NCBI RefSeq assembly: GCF_000959725.1
Contig: NZ_CP009322.1
Span: 2,418,001 to 2,482,000 of the forward strand
From: Burkholderia gladioli
Lineage (GTDB): Bacteria > Pseudomonadota > Gammaproteobacteria > Burkholderiales > Burkholderiaceae
DNA: 64,000 nucleotides
Direction: 5' to 3'
In this document: positions 54,826 through 63,977 of the stretch, in pieces
Numbering within the stretch: position 1 is the stretch's first letter
How the letters are laid out: each line of letters starts with the position of its first letter
The notes under the pieces: generated by a model
The model's database searches: none
What the model was told of the DNA's origin: nothing
The model's input: only the letters and a program-made list of their open reading frames with translations
Translations under genes and position numbers: made by a program

Positions 54826-56348
54826 GCCTTGCCCTGCGCGAATCCGGCCAGCACCTGCGCCAGCGCGCGCCCCGCGTGGCGCGCCTGCGCCAGCGTCAGG
54901 GCCGTGTAGCCGACCAGCACCGCCGGCGGCAGCCGCGCCTCGCGGCAGAACATGCCCAGCGGCTGCAGCGCGATGCCGGCCGCGGCGGCCGCCGCGACGA
55001 AGGCGGCCTCGTCGCTGCCCGGATCGAGCCACAGCATGAAATGAAAGCCCGCCTGCTCGCCCGAGATCGCGTAGCGGCCCGCCGCGCCGGCCGCCAGCCG
55101 CTCCAGCACGGCATCGCGCCGCTGCTGGTAGGCCTGGCGGCTCGCCCGCAGGTGCCGGGCGAAATCGCCGTTGCCGATCAGGCCCGCCAGCGCGCGCTGC
55201 TCGATCACGCCGACCGGCCGCCCGAGCGCCGCGAGCAGGGCCTCGAGCGGCGCGCGCAACGCCGCCGGCGCCACCACGTAGCCGAGCCGCAAGCCCGCGA
55301 ACAGGGTCTTGTTGAAGGAGCCGCAATAGATCGCGCGATCGTGCCGGTCGAGCGCCTTCAGCGCCGGCAACGGCGCGGCCTGGTAGCTGAACTCGCCGTC
55401 GTAGTCGTCCTCGACGATCCAGGCCTGCTCGCGGCGCGCCCAGTCGAGCAGTTCCAGGCGCCGCGAAACCGACATCGTCACGCCCAGCGGCGACTGGTGC
55501 GCGGGCGTCACGTAGGCCGCCACGATGCCCGGCAGCGCGGCCAGCCGCTCGACCACCAGCCCCTGCGGATCGACCGGCACCTGCGCGACGGCGGCGCCGT
55601 TCAGCGCGGCCAGCCGCTCCGTCATCGGATAGCCGGGATCCTCGATCGCCACGCGCCGCCCACGCACCTCGATCGCCCGCATCACCAGGTCGAGCGAATG
55701 GCGGATGCCGGCGGTGATGAACACGTCCTCGGCGCGGCAGGCGATGCCGCGATACTCGCCGAGCCAGGCGGCAATCCGCGCGCGCAGCCGCGCGTCGCCG
55801 CCGGGCACCGCCGCGCCGAGCTCGGCCGGTTTCAGGCCCGCCAGCGCCTGCGCCAGGTGGCGTTTCCAGGTGGCCGCCGGCAGCAGGGCCGGGTCGGCCA
55901 GGCGCGCGACGAAGGGCTGGCCGATGCGCGTGCCGGTCGGCGAGGCGTCGCGGGCCGCATCGGGCGAGCGCCGGAGGCGGGACGGATCGGCGCTCGCGGG
56001 CGCGATATCGACCGCGACCGCGGCCTCGCCATGCGCATCGGCTGCCGGCGCCATCAGATACGCCTCGGGAACCACCGCGCTGACCCGCGTGCCCGAGCCG
56101 CGCACGCGCGATAGATAACCCTCCGCCACCAGCCGCTCGAAAGCCACCTCGACCGTGCCGCGCGCCACCCGCCAGCGCTCGGCCAGCGTGCGCGTCGAAG
56201 GCAGCGCGCCGCCGGCCGCCAGGCGCCCCTGCAGGATCGCCTCGCGCAGCGCATCGGCGATGCGATCCTGCTTCGAGGCGCCGCCTCGCGAGGAGAGGCC
56301 CGGCGGCCTCGGCAGATCGAGCGGAATCGCGGCCTTGCCTCGCGTCAT
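54822..56348 (-). CDS. MocR/PdxR family transcriptional regulator (GntR HTH fused to aminotransferase domain)
   Basis: A 508-residue chimeric regulator. The N-terminal GntR winged helix (about 22-95: KQDRIADALREAILQGRL, RTLAERWRVARGTVEVAFERLVAEGYL, GSGTRVS) is linked to a fold type I aminotransferase-like domain (about 150-490) with PLP-binding motifs DDYDGEF and SFNKTLFAGLRLGY (Lys in SFNK). MocR proteins sense PLP, GABA, taurine or D-Ala-type ligands through this domain. The start ATG 56348 is preferred over an ATG at 56396, since MTRGKAAIPLDL starts the usual arm. Targets are unclear: the divergent neighbour is a response regulator gene. Confidence 0.92.
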   Translation of the reverse strand: MTRGKAAIPLDLPRPPGLSSRGGASKQDRIADALREAILQGRLAAGGALPSTRTLAERWRVARGTVEVAFERLVAEGYLSRVRGSGTRVSAVVPEAYLMAPAADAHGEAAVAVDIAPASADPSRLRRSPDAARDASPTGTRIGQPFVARLADPALLPAATWKRHLAQALAGLKPAELGAAVPGGDARLRARIAAWLGEYRGIACRAEDVFITAGIRHSLDLVMRAIEVRGRRVAIEDPGYPMTERLAALNGAAVAQVPVDPQGLVVERLAALPGIVAAYVTPAHQSPLGVTMSVSRRLELLDWARREQAWIVEDDYDGEFSYQAAPLPALKALDRHDRAIYCGSFNKTLFAGLRLGYVVAPAALRAPLEALLAALGRPVGVIEQRALAGLIGNGDFARHLRASRQAYQQRRDAVLERLAAGAAGRYAISGEQAGFHFMLWLDPGSDEAAFVAAAAAAGIALQPLGMFCREARLPPAVLVGYTALTLAQARHAGRALAQVLAGFAQGKA

Positions 56349-56755
56349 AGTGGTCCAGTCCGGTAAGCGTGGAATCAATCCCGGCTTATACCACATCGAT
56401 CCTGGCGGCAGGCTCGCGGTCCTGCCCGCCGCGGCCCTTCGCCGGGATCGCCACCCTCGCCTTACGCCCGCCTTTCTTCATATGGATGTCATCGAACCCA
56501 CGCCACACTCATCCACTGTGCAGATACACGATATCCCGCGCTTGTAAGGAAGCTGTCGAGGCGCTCGCGTATCATGCGATCACGCTGGCGCGCGTCCCGC
56601 GCGCCGGCACCGGACAATGGCCGGAAGCCGCGCCGCGCCCCGCGTTTCGGGCCTCGAGGCGGCGCCCCGCCCGCTTGCCGGCCGTCCGGCGACCGCGCCC
56701 TTGCTTGCCGCGCGCTCGCCGTTCGTCATCCGATCCTGTCACCGATACGCGACCC
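56349..56755. other. 407-bp intergenic region between divergent MocR and response-regulator genes
   Basis: No gene supported. Next to the MocR start, GTGGT (56350-56354) and ACCAC (56390-56394) form a 5-bp inverted pair with CCGG elements inside, a possible MocR site. The rest is GC-rich and unremarkable. Confidence 0.4.
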
Positions 56756-57466
56756 ATGACGCTTTTGCCTCCGGAACCCATGGTCCCCGGCCCGCTCCTG
56801 ATCGTCGACGACGAGCCGCTGATGCAGCGCCGGCTCACCACCATCCTGACCTCGCTGGGCTACTCGGACGACGCGCTGCTGTTCGCCGGCAGCCTCTCGG
56901 AGGCGCGCGCGATCCGCGCCACCCAGCCCTGCGCGATCGCGCTGGTCGATATCGGCCTGCCCGACGGCTCGGGCATCGAGCTGATCCGCGAATGGCACGA
57001 GGCCGACCCGGCCCTGCCGATCGTGGTGATCTCGACCTGGAGCACCGGCCCGACCATCGTCGGCGCGCTGCAGGCCGGCGCGACCGGCTACCTGCTCAAG
57101 GAGCGCGACGACATCGAGATCGCCTTGTCGATCCGCAGCGTGCTGCGCGGCGGCGCGCCGATCGATCCCTTCGTGGCGCGCCATATCCTCGAGACCACCG
57201 TGCACGCGGCGCCGGCCGCCGCGACGCCGGCCAGCGCGGGCCTGCTGCCCTCGCGCAACGGCGCGCCGCCGGTGCGCCTGAGCCGCCGCGAGATCGAGAT
57301 CCTCGGCATCGTCAGCAAGGGGCTGACCAACCGCGAGATTTCGGAGCTGCTGTCGCTGTCGCGGCTGACCGTCGAATGCCACATCAAGAACATCTACAAG
57401 AAGCTCGCGGTGCGCTCGCGCACGCAGGCGGTGTTCGAGGCGCGGGCGCACGGCCTGCTGCCCTAG
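56756..57466 (+). CDS. NarL/FixJ-type response regulator
   Basis: A 236-residue two-component response regulator. The receiver domain (about 13-130) has the acidic pair IVDDEP (18-20), phospho-accepting Asp in LVDIGLPDG (about 65), Thr/Ser in ISTWS and Lys in YLLKERDD (about 115). A Pro/Ala linker leads to the LuxR/NarL HTH (about 172-236: SRREIEILGIVSKGLTNREISELLSLSRLTVECHIKNIYKKL). It directly precedes the histidine kinase gene (44-bp gap) and forms a pair with it. The output genes are unknown. Confidence 0.95.
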   Translation: MTLLPPEPMVPGPLLIVDDEPLMQRRLTTILTSLGYSDDALLFAGSLSEARAIRATQPCAIALVDIGLPDGSGIELIREWHEADPALPIVVISTWSTGPTIVGALQAGATGYLLKERDDIEIALSIRSVLRGGAPIDPFVARHILETTVHAAPAAATPASAGLLPSRNGAPPVRLSRREIEILGIVSKGLTNREISELLSLSRLTVECHIKNIYKKLAVRSRTQAVFEARAHGLLP

Positions 57467-57510
57467 CCGCGCCTCGCCTCCAAGCATCCCTCTCCTGCGA
57501 TCACAGATCG

Positions 57511-59571
57511 ATGCCTGCCCGGCCCGCGACGTTACCGCTCACATCCACGCCCACGCTCGACGCGGCGGGCGGCGGCGCTCGCGCGCTCGTGCCGCCGTGG
57601 CTGTGCTTGCTCTGCCTCGCGCTGCTGACGGTGTTGGCGAGCACGGCGCGCGCCATCGAAACCTCGACGCCGGCAACGGCCAACGCCTCGACCAGCACCG
57701 CGCCACCGATCGACGCGGCGGCCGCCACCATCTCGCCCGCCGGCAGCGAGGTGCTGGCCGGCGACGCCAGCGGCAGCGCCGAGCCGCCCGACTGCGCGCT
57801 GCAGACCGACGCCGCGCGCGCCGTCGGCTGGGACGACGCCGCGCCGCCCGCCGCCGGCTGGACCCGCGTGCAGTTGCCCGACGTCTGGACCTCGCGCTGG
57901 CCCGGCTTCGACGGCGTGGTCTGGTACCGCTTGCGCTGGGACCGCGCCTGCCTCGGCGACGCACCGGCGGCCGCCTTCATCGACTACGTGAACATGGCGG
58001 GCGCGCTCTACCTGAACGGCAGCCTGCTGGCCGCCGACCCTCGGTTGAAGGAACCGCTCAGCCGCAGCTGGAACATGCCGCGCCGCTGGCTGCTGCCGGC
58101 CTCGCTGCTGGTGGCCGGCAGCAATACCCTGCTGGTGCGCGTCTCGGGCCTGGCCGCCTACGCGCCGGGGCTCGGCCCGGTGACGGTGGGCGCTCCCGCG
58201 CAGGTCGAGCGCCGTTACGCGCATGCCCACCAGGTGCGTCGCGACCTGCAGCTCTACAGCCTGGCCGTCACCTCCACGCTCGGCTGCTTCTTCGTGGTGC
58301 TCTGGCTGATGCGCCGCCGCGAGAGCCTGTACGGCTGGTTCGGGCTGCAGTCGATGGCCTGGTGGTGCTTCCAGGTGAACCAGGCGGCCACCTCGCCCTG
58401 GCCGTTCGCGAGCACCGACGGCTGGGAAGCGGCCATGTCGATCGCGGTGGTGCTGTTCAGCGTCAGCTTCGCGATGTTCACGCTGCGCTTCGCGAACCGC
58501 CGCTGCCCGCGCCTGGAGCGCCTGCTCTGGCTGCTCGCCGCGGCGCAGACGCTGGCCATGCTGCTCGCGCCACGCGGCTCGATCGAGACGGTGCGCGCGG
58601 CCATCGCCCTGCTGCCCGCGCTGACCTTCATCGGCTGCTGCAGTGCCTTCATCGTGTTCTCGCTGCGCCGGCCGCGCGCCGACCGGCTGGCGCTGTCGGG
58701 CTGCATGCTGGTCTTCGTGCTGGCCTGCATCCACGACCTGCTGACCTTCCTCGGCGTGCTCGGCGACAACGTCTACTACACCTCGATCGCCGCGCAGTTC
58801 GAGATGATCGGGATGGCGCTGGTGCTGGCCTGGCGCTTCGTCACCAACCTGCGCCGCATCGAGCAGTTCAACCACGAGCTGACCAGCGCGGTGGCCGAGG
58901 CCAAGCGCGAGCTGCGCGACACGCTGGACCGCGAGCACGCGCTGCAGGTCACCAATGCGCGCCTGAACGAGCGGCTCTCGCTCGCGCAGGACCTGCACGA
59001 CGGGCTGGGCGGCACCCTGGTGTCGAGCATCACCACGCTCGAGCACGCGCCGCAGGACATGCCGCCGGCGCGTTTCCTCGGCATCCTGAAGGAGTTGCGC
59101 GACGACCTGCGCATCATCATCGACTCGGCCTCGCTCGACCATGCCGGCACGCGCTCGCTGGACGGCTTCCTCGCGCCGATGCGGCACCGGCTGGCGCGCG
59201 CCTTCGAGGCGCAGGACATCGACTGCCGCTGGGAGCTGGCCGGCATCGACAGCCTGCACCTGCCGAACGCGACCTGCCTGGACGTGATGCGCGTGCTGCA
59301 GGAGGCGGCCACCAACGCGCTGCGCCACAGCGGCGCGAGCCGCATCGAGATCGCCGTGGTGCACGACGCCGAGGGCCTGCGCATGGCCGTCGCCGACAAC
59401 GGCCGCGGCTTCGACCCGGAAGCGCCGACGCTGCACGGCGGGATCGGCATGCGCAGCCTGCGCGCGCGCGTCGGCCGGCTCGGCGGCGCGCTGCGGATCG
59501 CCTCCGACGCGAGCGGCACGCGGCTGACGGTGAGCATTCCCGGGCTCGGCACGCCCGCCGGCGCCGGCTGA
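57511..59571 (+). CDS. Sensor histidine kinase (7TM-type membrane sensor, HisKA_3/HATPase)
   Basis: A 686-residue NarX-family kinase, partner of the preceding regulator. An Ala/Thr-rich N-terminal part (about 25-90, with an early hydrophobic segment at about 28-48) leads to a jelly-roll galactose-binding-like periplasmic domain (FIDYVNMAGALYLNGSLLA, WLLPASLLVAGSNTLLVRV), then seven hydrophobic segments (about 255-440) as in 7TMR-DISM sensors. The kinase core has the phospho-His in LAQDLHDGLGG (about 496) and HATPase motifs EAATNALRHSGAS, DNGRGFD and GIGMRSLRAR. It probably senses a carbohydrate-like or other envelope signal. The start at MPARPATLPL is favoured; far longer forms in frame are spurious. 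Confidence 0.93.
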   Translation: MPARPATLPLTSTPTLDAAGGGARALVPPWLCLLCLALLTVLASTARAIETSTPATANASTSTAPPIDAAAATISPAGSEVLAGDASGSAEPPDCALQTDAARAVGWDDAAPPAAGWTRVQLPDVWTSRWPGFDGVVWYRLRWDRACLGDAPAAAFIDYVNMAGALYLNGSLLAADPRLKEPLSRSWNMPRRWLLPASLLVAGSNTLLVRVSGLAAYAPGLGPVTVGAPAQVERRYAHAHQVRRDLQLYSLAVTSTLGCFFVVLWLMRRRESLYGWFGLQSMAWWCFQVNQAATSPWPFASTDGWEAAMSIAVVLFSVSFAMFTLRFANRRCPRLERLLWLLAAAQTLAMLLAPRGSIETVRAAIALLPALTFIGCCSAFIVFSLRRPRADRLALSGCMLVFVLACIHDLLTFLGVLGDNVYYTSIAAQFEMIGMALVLAWRFVTNLRRIEQFNHELTSAVAEAKRELRDTLDREHALQVTNARLNERLSLAQDLHDGLGGTLVSSITTLEHAPQDMPPARFLGILKELRDDLRIIIDSASLDHAGTRSLDGFLAPMRHRLARAFEAQDIDCRWELAGIDSLHLPNATCLDVMRVLQEAATNALRHSGASRIEIAVVHDAEGLRMAVADNGRGFDPEAPTLHGGIGMRSLRARVGRLGGALRIASDASGTRLTVSIPGLGTPAGAG

Positions 59572-60109
59572 GCGAGCGCCCGAACGACAGCCGGGCGCCA
59601 CGCTACCGACAGCTTCCGGCCAGGCTCGCGCCATCTTCCAACCCGCCTTCGAGCCCGCCGCGCGCCACGCGACATCGGCCGCCCGGCATGGTTCACCGGC
59701 TTACCAATTTCGGGGGATGGGCACCCATGGGGCGGATTGCTAATCTGCCCGCACATTCGCTTGCCAAGGCAAGGAAGCGCGGCGCAAGCAAGGCGCCGCA
59801 CGGGCCGACACCGGCGGCAGCGCGCGGCGCGACCGGCCCGGCCGGCGAATGCGATGGCCGATGCGCCCTGAAGACACGCATCGTTCGTCATTCTCTGGCA
59901 CGAGGCGGTGACCGGCCGGCGCGGCAGCGTCGGCCGGCTCACCAAGACCGCCGGCCAGGCCTTTGCTGCGGCCGCCCGAGCCGCCCCGGCACCCGCTTCG
60001 TACCACTCGCGCGCCGCCCGCCCGCGACCCGCCTTGTTGCCCTGACCCCACAAGAAACGCCTCCCGTCCCGTCGCCGTCGTAGAATCGACGAAATTTTTT
60101 GCGCCCGGT
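59572..60109. other. 554-bp gap after the kinase gene
   Basis: No gene supported in 59572-60125. Two adjacent weak hairpins (ATGGG-CA-CCCAT at 59717-59728 and GGCGGATT with AATCTGCC at about 59731-59749) are the only structure seen; they lack T tracts. The upstream promoter of the sigma factor gene must lie in the last part. Confidence 0.4.
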
Positions 60110-60135
60110 GTAACCGCCGACACGGATGGAACGAA
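60110..60135 (+). promoter_or_regulatory. SigF-type promoter motif overlapping the assigned sigma-factor start
   Basis: GTAACC (60110-60115), exactly 16 bp, CGAA (60132-60135). This is, as I recall, the published -35/-10 consensus for the Caulobacter SigF/NrsF system (GTAACC-N16-CGAA). It covers the annotated ATG at 60126, so a transcript from it would begin after that codon. Either the start codon is further in or the motif is fortuitous. Confidence 0.5.
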
Positions 60136-60698
60136 CTCAAGACAGCGCCGCGCGACAACGCACCGAGCAGGAACTGCGGCAATGGCTGCTGCTCGGCCTG
60201 GGCGGCGACGAGGCTGCCTACCGCCGCTTCCTGAACGCCTTGTCCACGCACTTGCGCGGCTTCGTCAGGCGCCGGCTGGCGAGCCGCCCGTCCGACGTCG
60301 AGGACCTGGTTCAGGAGATGCTGCTGGCGATTCACGACAAGCGTCACACCTATCGCGCCGGCGAACCCTTGACGGCCTGGGTCCACGCGATCGCGCGCTA
60401 CAAGCTGGTGGACTACTTCCGCGCCTGGTCGCGCCACGAGGCGCTCAACGACAGCTTCGACGACGAGGCCGAGTGGATCGCGCCGCCGGAGCTGGAGTCG
60501 TCCGAGGCGCGGCGCGACCTGGGCCAGCTGCTCGAATCGCTGCCCGACCGGCAACGCCTGCCGATCGTGCACGTCAAGCTGGAGGGATTGTCCGTGGCGG
60601 AGACCGCGCGGATGACCGGCCTTTCCGAATCGGCCGTCAAGATTGGAGTGCATCGCGGCCTGAAGGCACTGGCCGCGAAGATACGCGGAACACGATGA
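60126..60698 (+). CDS. ECF RNA polymerase sigma factor, SigF-like
   Basis: A 190-residue extracytoplasmic-function sigma factor. Region 2 (about 25-95) has DVEDLVQEMLLAIHDKRHTY and AWVHAIARYKLVDYFR; region 4 (about 130-185) has LPDRQRLPIVHVKLEGLSVAETARMTGLSESAVKIGVHRGLKAL. Its TGA overlaps the ATG of the NrsF-type anti-sigma gene, so the pair is translationally coupled, as in Caulobacter SigF/NrsF, which respond to heavy-metal and oxidative stress. No good ribosome site precedes the ATG and a SigF-like promoter motif covers it, so the true N-terminus may be up to about 15 residues further in. Confidence 0.9.
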   Translation: MERTQDSAARQRTEQELRQWLLLGLGGDEAAYRRFLNALSTHLRGFVRRRLASRPSDVEDLVQEMLLAIHDKRHTYRAGEPLTAWVHAIARYKLVDYFRAWSRHEALNDSFDDEAEWIAPPELESSEARRDLGQLLESLPDRQRLPIVHVKLEGLSVAETARMTGLSESAVKIGVHRGLKALAAKIRGTR

Positions 60699-61336
60699 AG
60701 ACCGATGAACTGATTTCCATGCTGGCGACGGGCGTCACGCCCGTCGACCCGCACCTGCCCGCCAAGCGCTTCGCGACCGCCGTCGCGATCGGCGCGGGCG
60801 GCGCGCTGCTGCTGATGCTGGCCGTGCTCGGCCTGCGCCACGACCTGGCGACGGTCGCGCAAACGCCGCTGTTCTGGGCCAAGGTGGCCCTGCCGCTGGC
60901 GATCGCGATCGGCGCGCTGCGCGGCGCGCTCAGGCTGGCGCGGCCCGGCGCGCGCGCGGGCGGCGCGGGCCTGCTGGTGGCCTCGCCGGTGGCGGTGGTA
61001 TGGATCGCCACCCTCGTCATGCTGGCGCTCACGCCGGCCGGCGAGCGTCTCGCGATGGTGCTCGGCCAGACCTGGAAGGTCTGCCCGTTCGCGATCTCGA
61101 TGCTGTCGATCCCCGGCTTCGTCGCCACCCTGGCCGCGCTGCGCAGCCTCGCCCCGACCCGCCTGGCGCTGGCCGGCGCCGCGGGCGGCCTGCTCTCGGG
61201 CGCGGTGGCCACCCTGGTCTACTGCCTGCACTGCCCGGAGATGGGCGTGGCCTTCTGGGGCGTCTGGTACCTGCTCGGCATGCTGGTGCCGACCGTCGCC
61301 GGCGCCCTGCTCGGGCCGCGCGTGCTGCGCTGGTGA
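60695..61336 (+). CDS. NrsF (DUF1109) family membrane anti-sigma factor
   Basis: A 213-residue protein with six predicted membrane segments (about 31-48, 58-77, 92-113, 128-150, 157-178 and 187-207) and a short cytoplasmic N-terminus (MKTDELISMLATGVTPVDPH) matching the start of DUF1109/NrsF proteins. Conserved-type cysteines are VCPFAIS (about 130) and YCLHCPEM (about 177 and 180); in Caulobacter NrsF two cysteines sense dichromate and cadmium. It should bind and sequester the ECF sigma factor encoded immediately upstream (ATGA overlap) until its cysteines are modified. The sensing function is by homology only. Confidence 0.9.
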   Translation: MKTDELISMLATGVTPVDPHLPAKRFATAVAIGAGGALLLMLAVLGLRHDLATVAQTPLFWAKVALPLAIAIGALRGALRLARPGARAGGAGLLVASPVAVVWIATLVMLALTPAGERLAMVLGQTWKVCPFAISMLSIPGFVATLAALRSLAPTRLALAGAAGGLLSGAVATLVYCLHCPEMGVAFWGVWYLLGMLVPTVAGALLGPRVLRW

Positions 61337-61363
61337 GCGCGGCGCCGGAGCCGGGCGGCGGCA

Positions 61364-62620
61364 TCACGCCCGTGCTCCGACGCCGACGGCCACCGACGAC
61401 CACTTTCGGCCGTACGCCATCATCATCAGGAAACTCAGGATGAAGCTCAGGCCGCCGATCATCAGCAGTCCCAACTCACCGACCACCGGCAGCAGGTTGG
61501 TCAGGAAGCCCGTCACCACCCAGGCGATCGCCATCACGGAACCCGCGACGCCGAGCGCCCAGCCCTGCCGCTCGACCGACACCGCGTCCGAGTAGGCGGT
61601 GTACATGGTGGTGTAGGCCACCATGTCGAAGCAGCCGACCACCATGCCGAGCCCCCAGAGCATGCCCTCGTGCGGCAGCAGGGCCGACAGCACCTGGCCG
61701 ATGCCGGCGATCAGCAGGCCGAGCTTGGCGATGTCCACCACGCGCCAGACCTTCAGCATCAGGCGCACGATCACCATCAGGCCGAACACGAAGCAGATGC
61801 CGATCAGGCCGCTGAACAGACCGAGCTGCGAGCTGGTGTAGCCGAAGCGGGTCTGCAGCACCAGCATGATGGTCTGCAGGTAGAGGCCGTAGCCGACCTG
61901 CATCAGGAAGAACACGATCGACAGGAAGGCGACGCGATGATGGCGGCCGGCCTCGTGGATGATGCGCATCGGCAGCAGGATGTCGACGTGGATCTTGCCC
62001 TTGGGCGGGCTCGCGTCGCGATAGGTCCAGAAGGTCCACAGGCCGCAGAACACCGACAGCGCGGCAACCAGCAGGAACGGCGTGCCGTAGTTGAAGATCG
62101 GCAGAATCGTGCGGTCCGAGGTGATGCCGCCCAGCACCGGGCCGACGATCACGCCGGCACTAAAGGCCATCGACATGATGCTCATGTTCCAGGCCTTGGT
62201 TTCCGGCGTGCTGACGTCGGTGATGGCCGCCTGCGCGATGCCCTGGCAGCCCGCCATCAGCCCGCTCAGGCCGCGCCCGACCAGCAGCAGCGCGATGCTC
62301 GGCAGCAGCGCGCCGAGCGCCATCAGCAGGTAGCTCAGCGCCAGGCCGAAGATGCAGAGCAGCAGGATCCTGCGGCGCCCGTAGCCGTCCGACAGCTCGC
62401 CCATCAGCGAGGAGCCGAAGAACATGAAGAACGGATAGACGCCGTAGCCGAGCCCGAGGTAGAAGTTACGCAGCGAGACGCGGGTGCCGGCGCCGATGAT
62501 GCCCGAATGCGGATCGGAGAAGATCGCCGCCATGATCGGGTAGACCAGGCCGAAGCCCATGGCGTCGATCGCGATCGCCAGCAGGCAGGGGCCCAGCAGC
62601 TTGAGATTGAGTCGGGACAT
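61364..62620 (-). CDS. MFS transporter (TCR/Tet- or DHA1-like efflux type)
   Basis: A 418-residue inner-membrane carrier with about 12 segments. The loop motif MGELSDGYGRRRILLLC and a segment-5 type VGRGLSGLMAGCQGIAQA (with AFSAGVIVGPVLGG) fit the drug:H+ antiporter side of the MFS. The start MSRLNLKLLGPCLLAIAID is chosen; an ATG 6 codons earlier lacks support. It is convergent with nrsF (27 bp) and 79 bp downstream of the LysR gene on the same strand. Multidrug or metabolite export is likely; the substrate is unknown. Confidence 0.9.
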   Translation of the reverse strand: MSRLNLKLLGPCLLAIAIDAMGFGLVYPIMAAIFSDPHSGIIGAGTRVSLRNFYLGLGYGVYPFFMFFGSSLMGELSDGYGRRRILLLCIFGLALSYLLMALGALLPSIALLLVGRGLSGLMAGCQGIAQAAITDVSTPETKAWNMSIMSMAFSAGVIVGPVLGGITSDRTILPIFNYGTPFLLVAALSVFCGLWTFWTYRDASPPKGKIHVDILLPMRIIHEAGRHHRVAFLSIVFFLMQVGYGLYLQTIMLVLQTRFGYTSSQLGLFSGLIGICFVFGLMVIVRLMLKVWRVVDIAKLGLLIAGIGQVLSALLPHEGMLWGLGMVVGCFDMVAYTTMYTAYSDAVSVERQGWALGVAGSVMAIAWVVTGFLTNLLPVVGELGLLMIGGLSFILSFLMMMAYGRKWSSVAVGVGARA

Positions 62621-62699
62621 GAGGCGGCCTCGCGGCAAGTGGAGTTGCCGCCTAACTTAACGGGCGCCGCACCCGGGGAGTAGCGCCGCCGCCCCGATA

Positions 62700-63671
62700 T
62701 CAGTCATCGGTAAACCCGATCGATACGCCCCGGTCCCGCGCGGCTCGTGCCTCGGGCGGCGGCTTCGCCAGGCGCACCGCGTCGGGCAAGTGCGCCTCGA
62801 GCAGTTCGAGCACCGCCTGCGTCCTGGCCGGCACCGGGCGCGTCACCGGCAGCAGCGCGTGCAGCTCGAAACCCGGCACGGTATGGCCGGGCAGCAACTC
62901 GACCAGCCTGCCCGTCGCCAGCGCCTCGGCACAGACGATCTCCTGCAGCACGCCGATGCCGCAACCGGCCAGCAGCAACTGATGGACCGGGCCCCAGTGG
63001 CTGACCGTGGTCACGATGTTGATCGGCGCGGCAGGCGAGGCCGGGGGCGGCGAAACGGCAGCGAAGCGCAACTGGCCATCGGAGAACAGCCCCGCGACCC
63101 GGATGAATGGATGCCGGACCAGGTCGGCGGGCGCCTCCGGGCGGCCAGCCGCATCCAGGTAGCCGGGCGAGGCCACCAGCACGCGGCGCACATGGCCGAG
63201 CCGTCGCGCGATGAAATTGCCCTCGCCGATACGACCCAGCCGCAGCGAGAGATCGACGCCTTCGGTCACCGGGTCGGTCGGTTCGTCGTTGAGGACCATC
63301 TCGACGTGGAGCTGCGGATGCTGCTCGCGCATCACCGCGACCACGCCCGGCAGCAGCGCATCGCCCACCCCGTGCGGCGCCGCGATGCGGATCCGGCCGC
63401 GCACCGCCCGATCGCCGGGCGCGACCGCGACGCGCGCCTCCTCGGCGGCATCGAGCACCAGCTTGCTCTTTTGGTAGAACAGCGAGCCCTCGTCGGTGCA
63501 TGAGACGGCGCGCGTACTGCGCAGCAGCAGGCGCACGCCGAGGTGCTGCTCGAGCCGCTCGATCCGGTCGCTGACGGCGGGCTGCCCCAGGCCCAGGTCC
63601 CGCGCGGCGCGCGACAGGTTTCCGCGTTCGACGACCCGCACGAAGACGCGCATTGCGGCCAGCAGATCCAT
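62700..63671 (-). CDS. LysR family transcriptional regulator
   Basis: A 323-residue LysR-type regulator. The HTH is at about residues 5-58 (MRVFVRVVERGNLSRAARDLGLGQPAVSDRIERLEQHLG); the effector domain begins near residue 93 (VRGRIRIAAPHGVGDALLPGVV) with the CrgA/DsdC-like wording. The start MDLLAAMRVF is standard for the group; upstream in-frame codons to 63878 would give an unlike extension. It is divergent from the gene starting at 63978; the 306-bp gap holds no other gene or clear palindrome, and it probably regulates that divergent gene. Confidence 0.92.
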   Translation of the reverse strand: MDLLAAMRVFVRVVERGNLSRAARDLGLGQPAVSDRIERLEQHLGVRLLLRSTRAVSCTDEGSLFYQKSKLVLDAAEEARVAVAPGDRAVRGRIRIAAPHGVGDALLPGVVAVMREQHPQLHVEMVLNDEPTDPVTEGVDLSLRLGRIGEGNFIARRLGHVRRVLVASPGYLDAAGRPEAPADLVRHPFIRVAGLFSDGQLRFAAVSPPPASPAAPINIVTTVSHWGPVHQLLLAGCGIGVLQEIVCAEALATGRLVELLPGHTVPGFELHALLPVTRPVPARTQAVLELLEAHLPDAVRLAKPPPEARAARDRGVSIGFTDD

Positions 63672-63977
63672 GTATGCCTCGTTGTTGTCCGGATACCGGG
63701 CCCGCGAGCCTCGGCGGAATGGAGCCCTGGATTCTACCGGTCGACGCCGCGGATCCCGCCGGCATCGCCCATGCTTTCTGACAAACCGAAAGCTTTCGAG
63801 CGCCAGGCATTGCCGTTCCCACTGAATCCTCCGGACAACTTCATAAATGGGCGATTTCGGCCGGACTAGACTGTCCACACCGGATACCCGGTCAACATCC
63901 CCCGAGAACGCCGGCGCATCGACGCCGGCACCGGGCGGCGGCCCCGGCCGCCGATTCCTATCAGACAGGAGACATGC

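Noticed and set aside
56617..57510. N-terminal extension of the histidine kinase to 984 residues
   Set aside because: The extra part overlaps the response regulator gene in another frame and has shadow composition; the ATG at 57511 gives a normal start.
59693..59881. Short minus-strand frame in the gap after the kinase gene
   Set aside because: No ribosome site, no family features, and Ala/Arg-rich composition typical of chance frames in GC-rich DNA.
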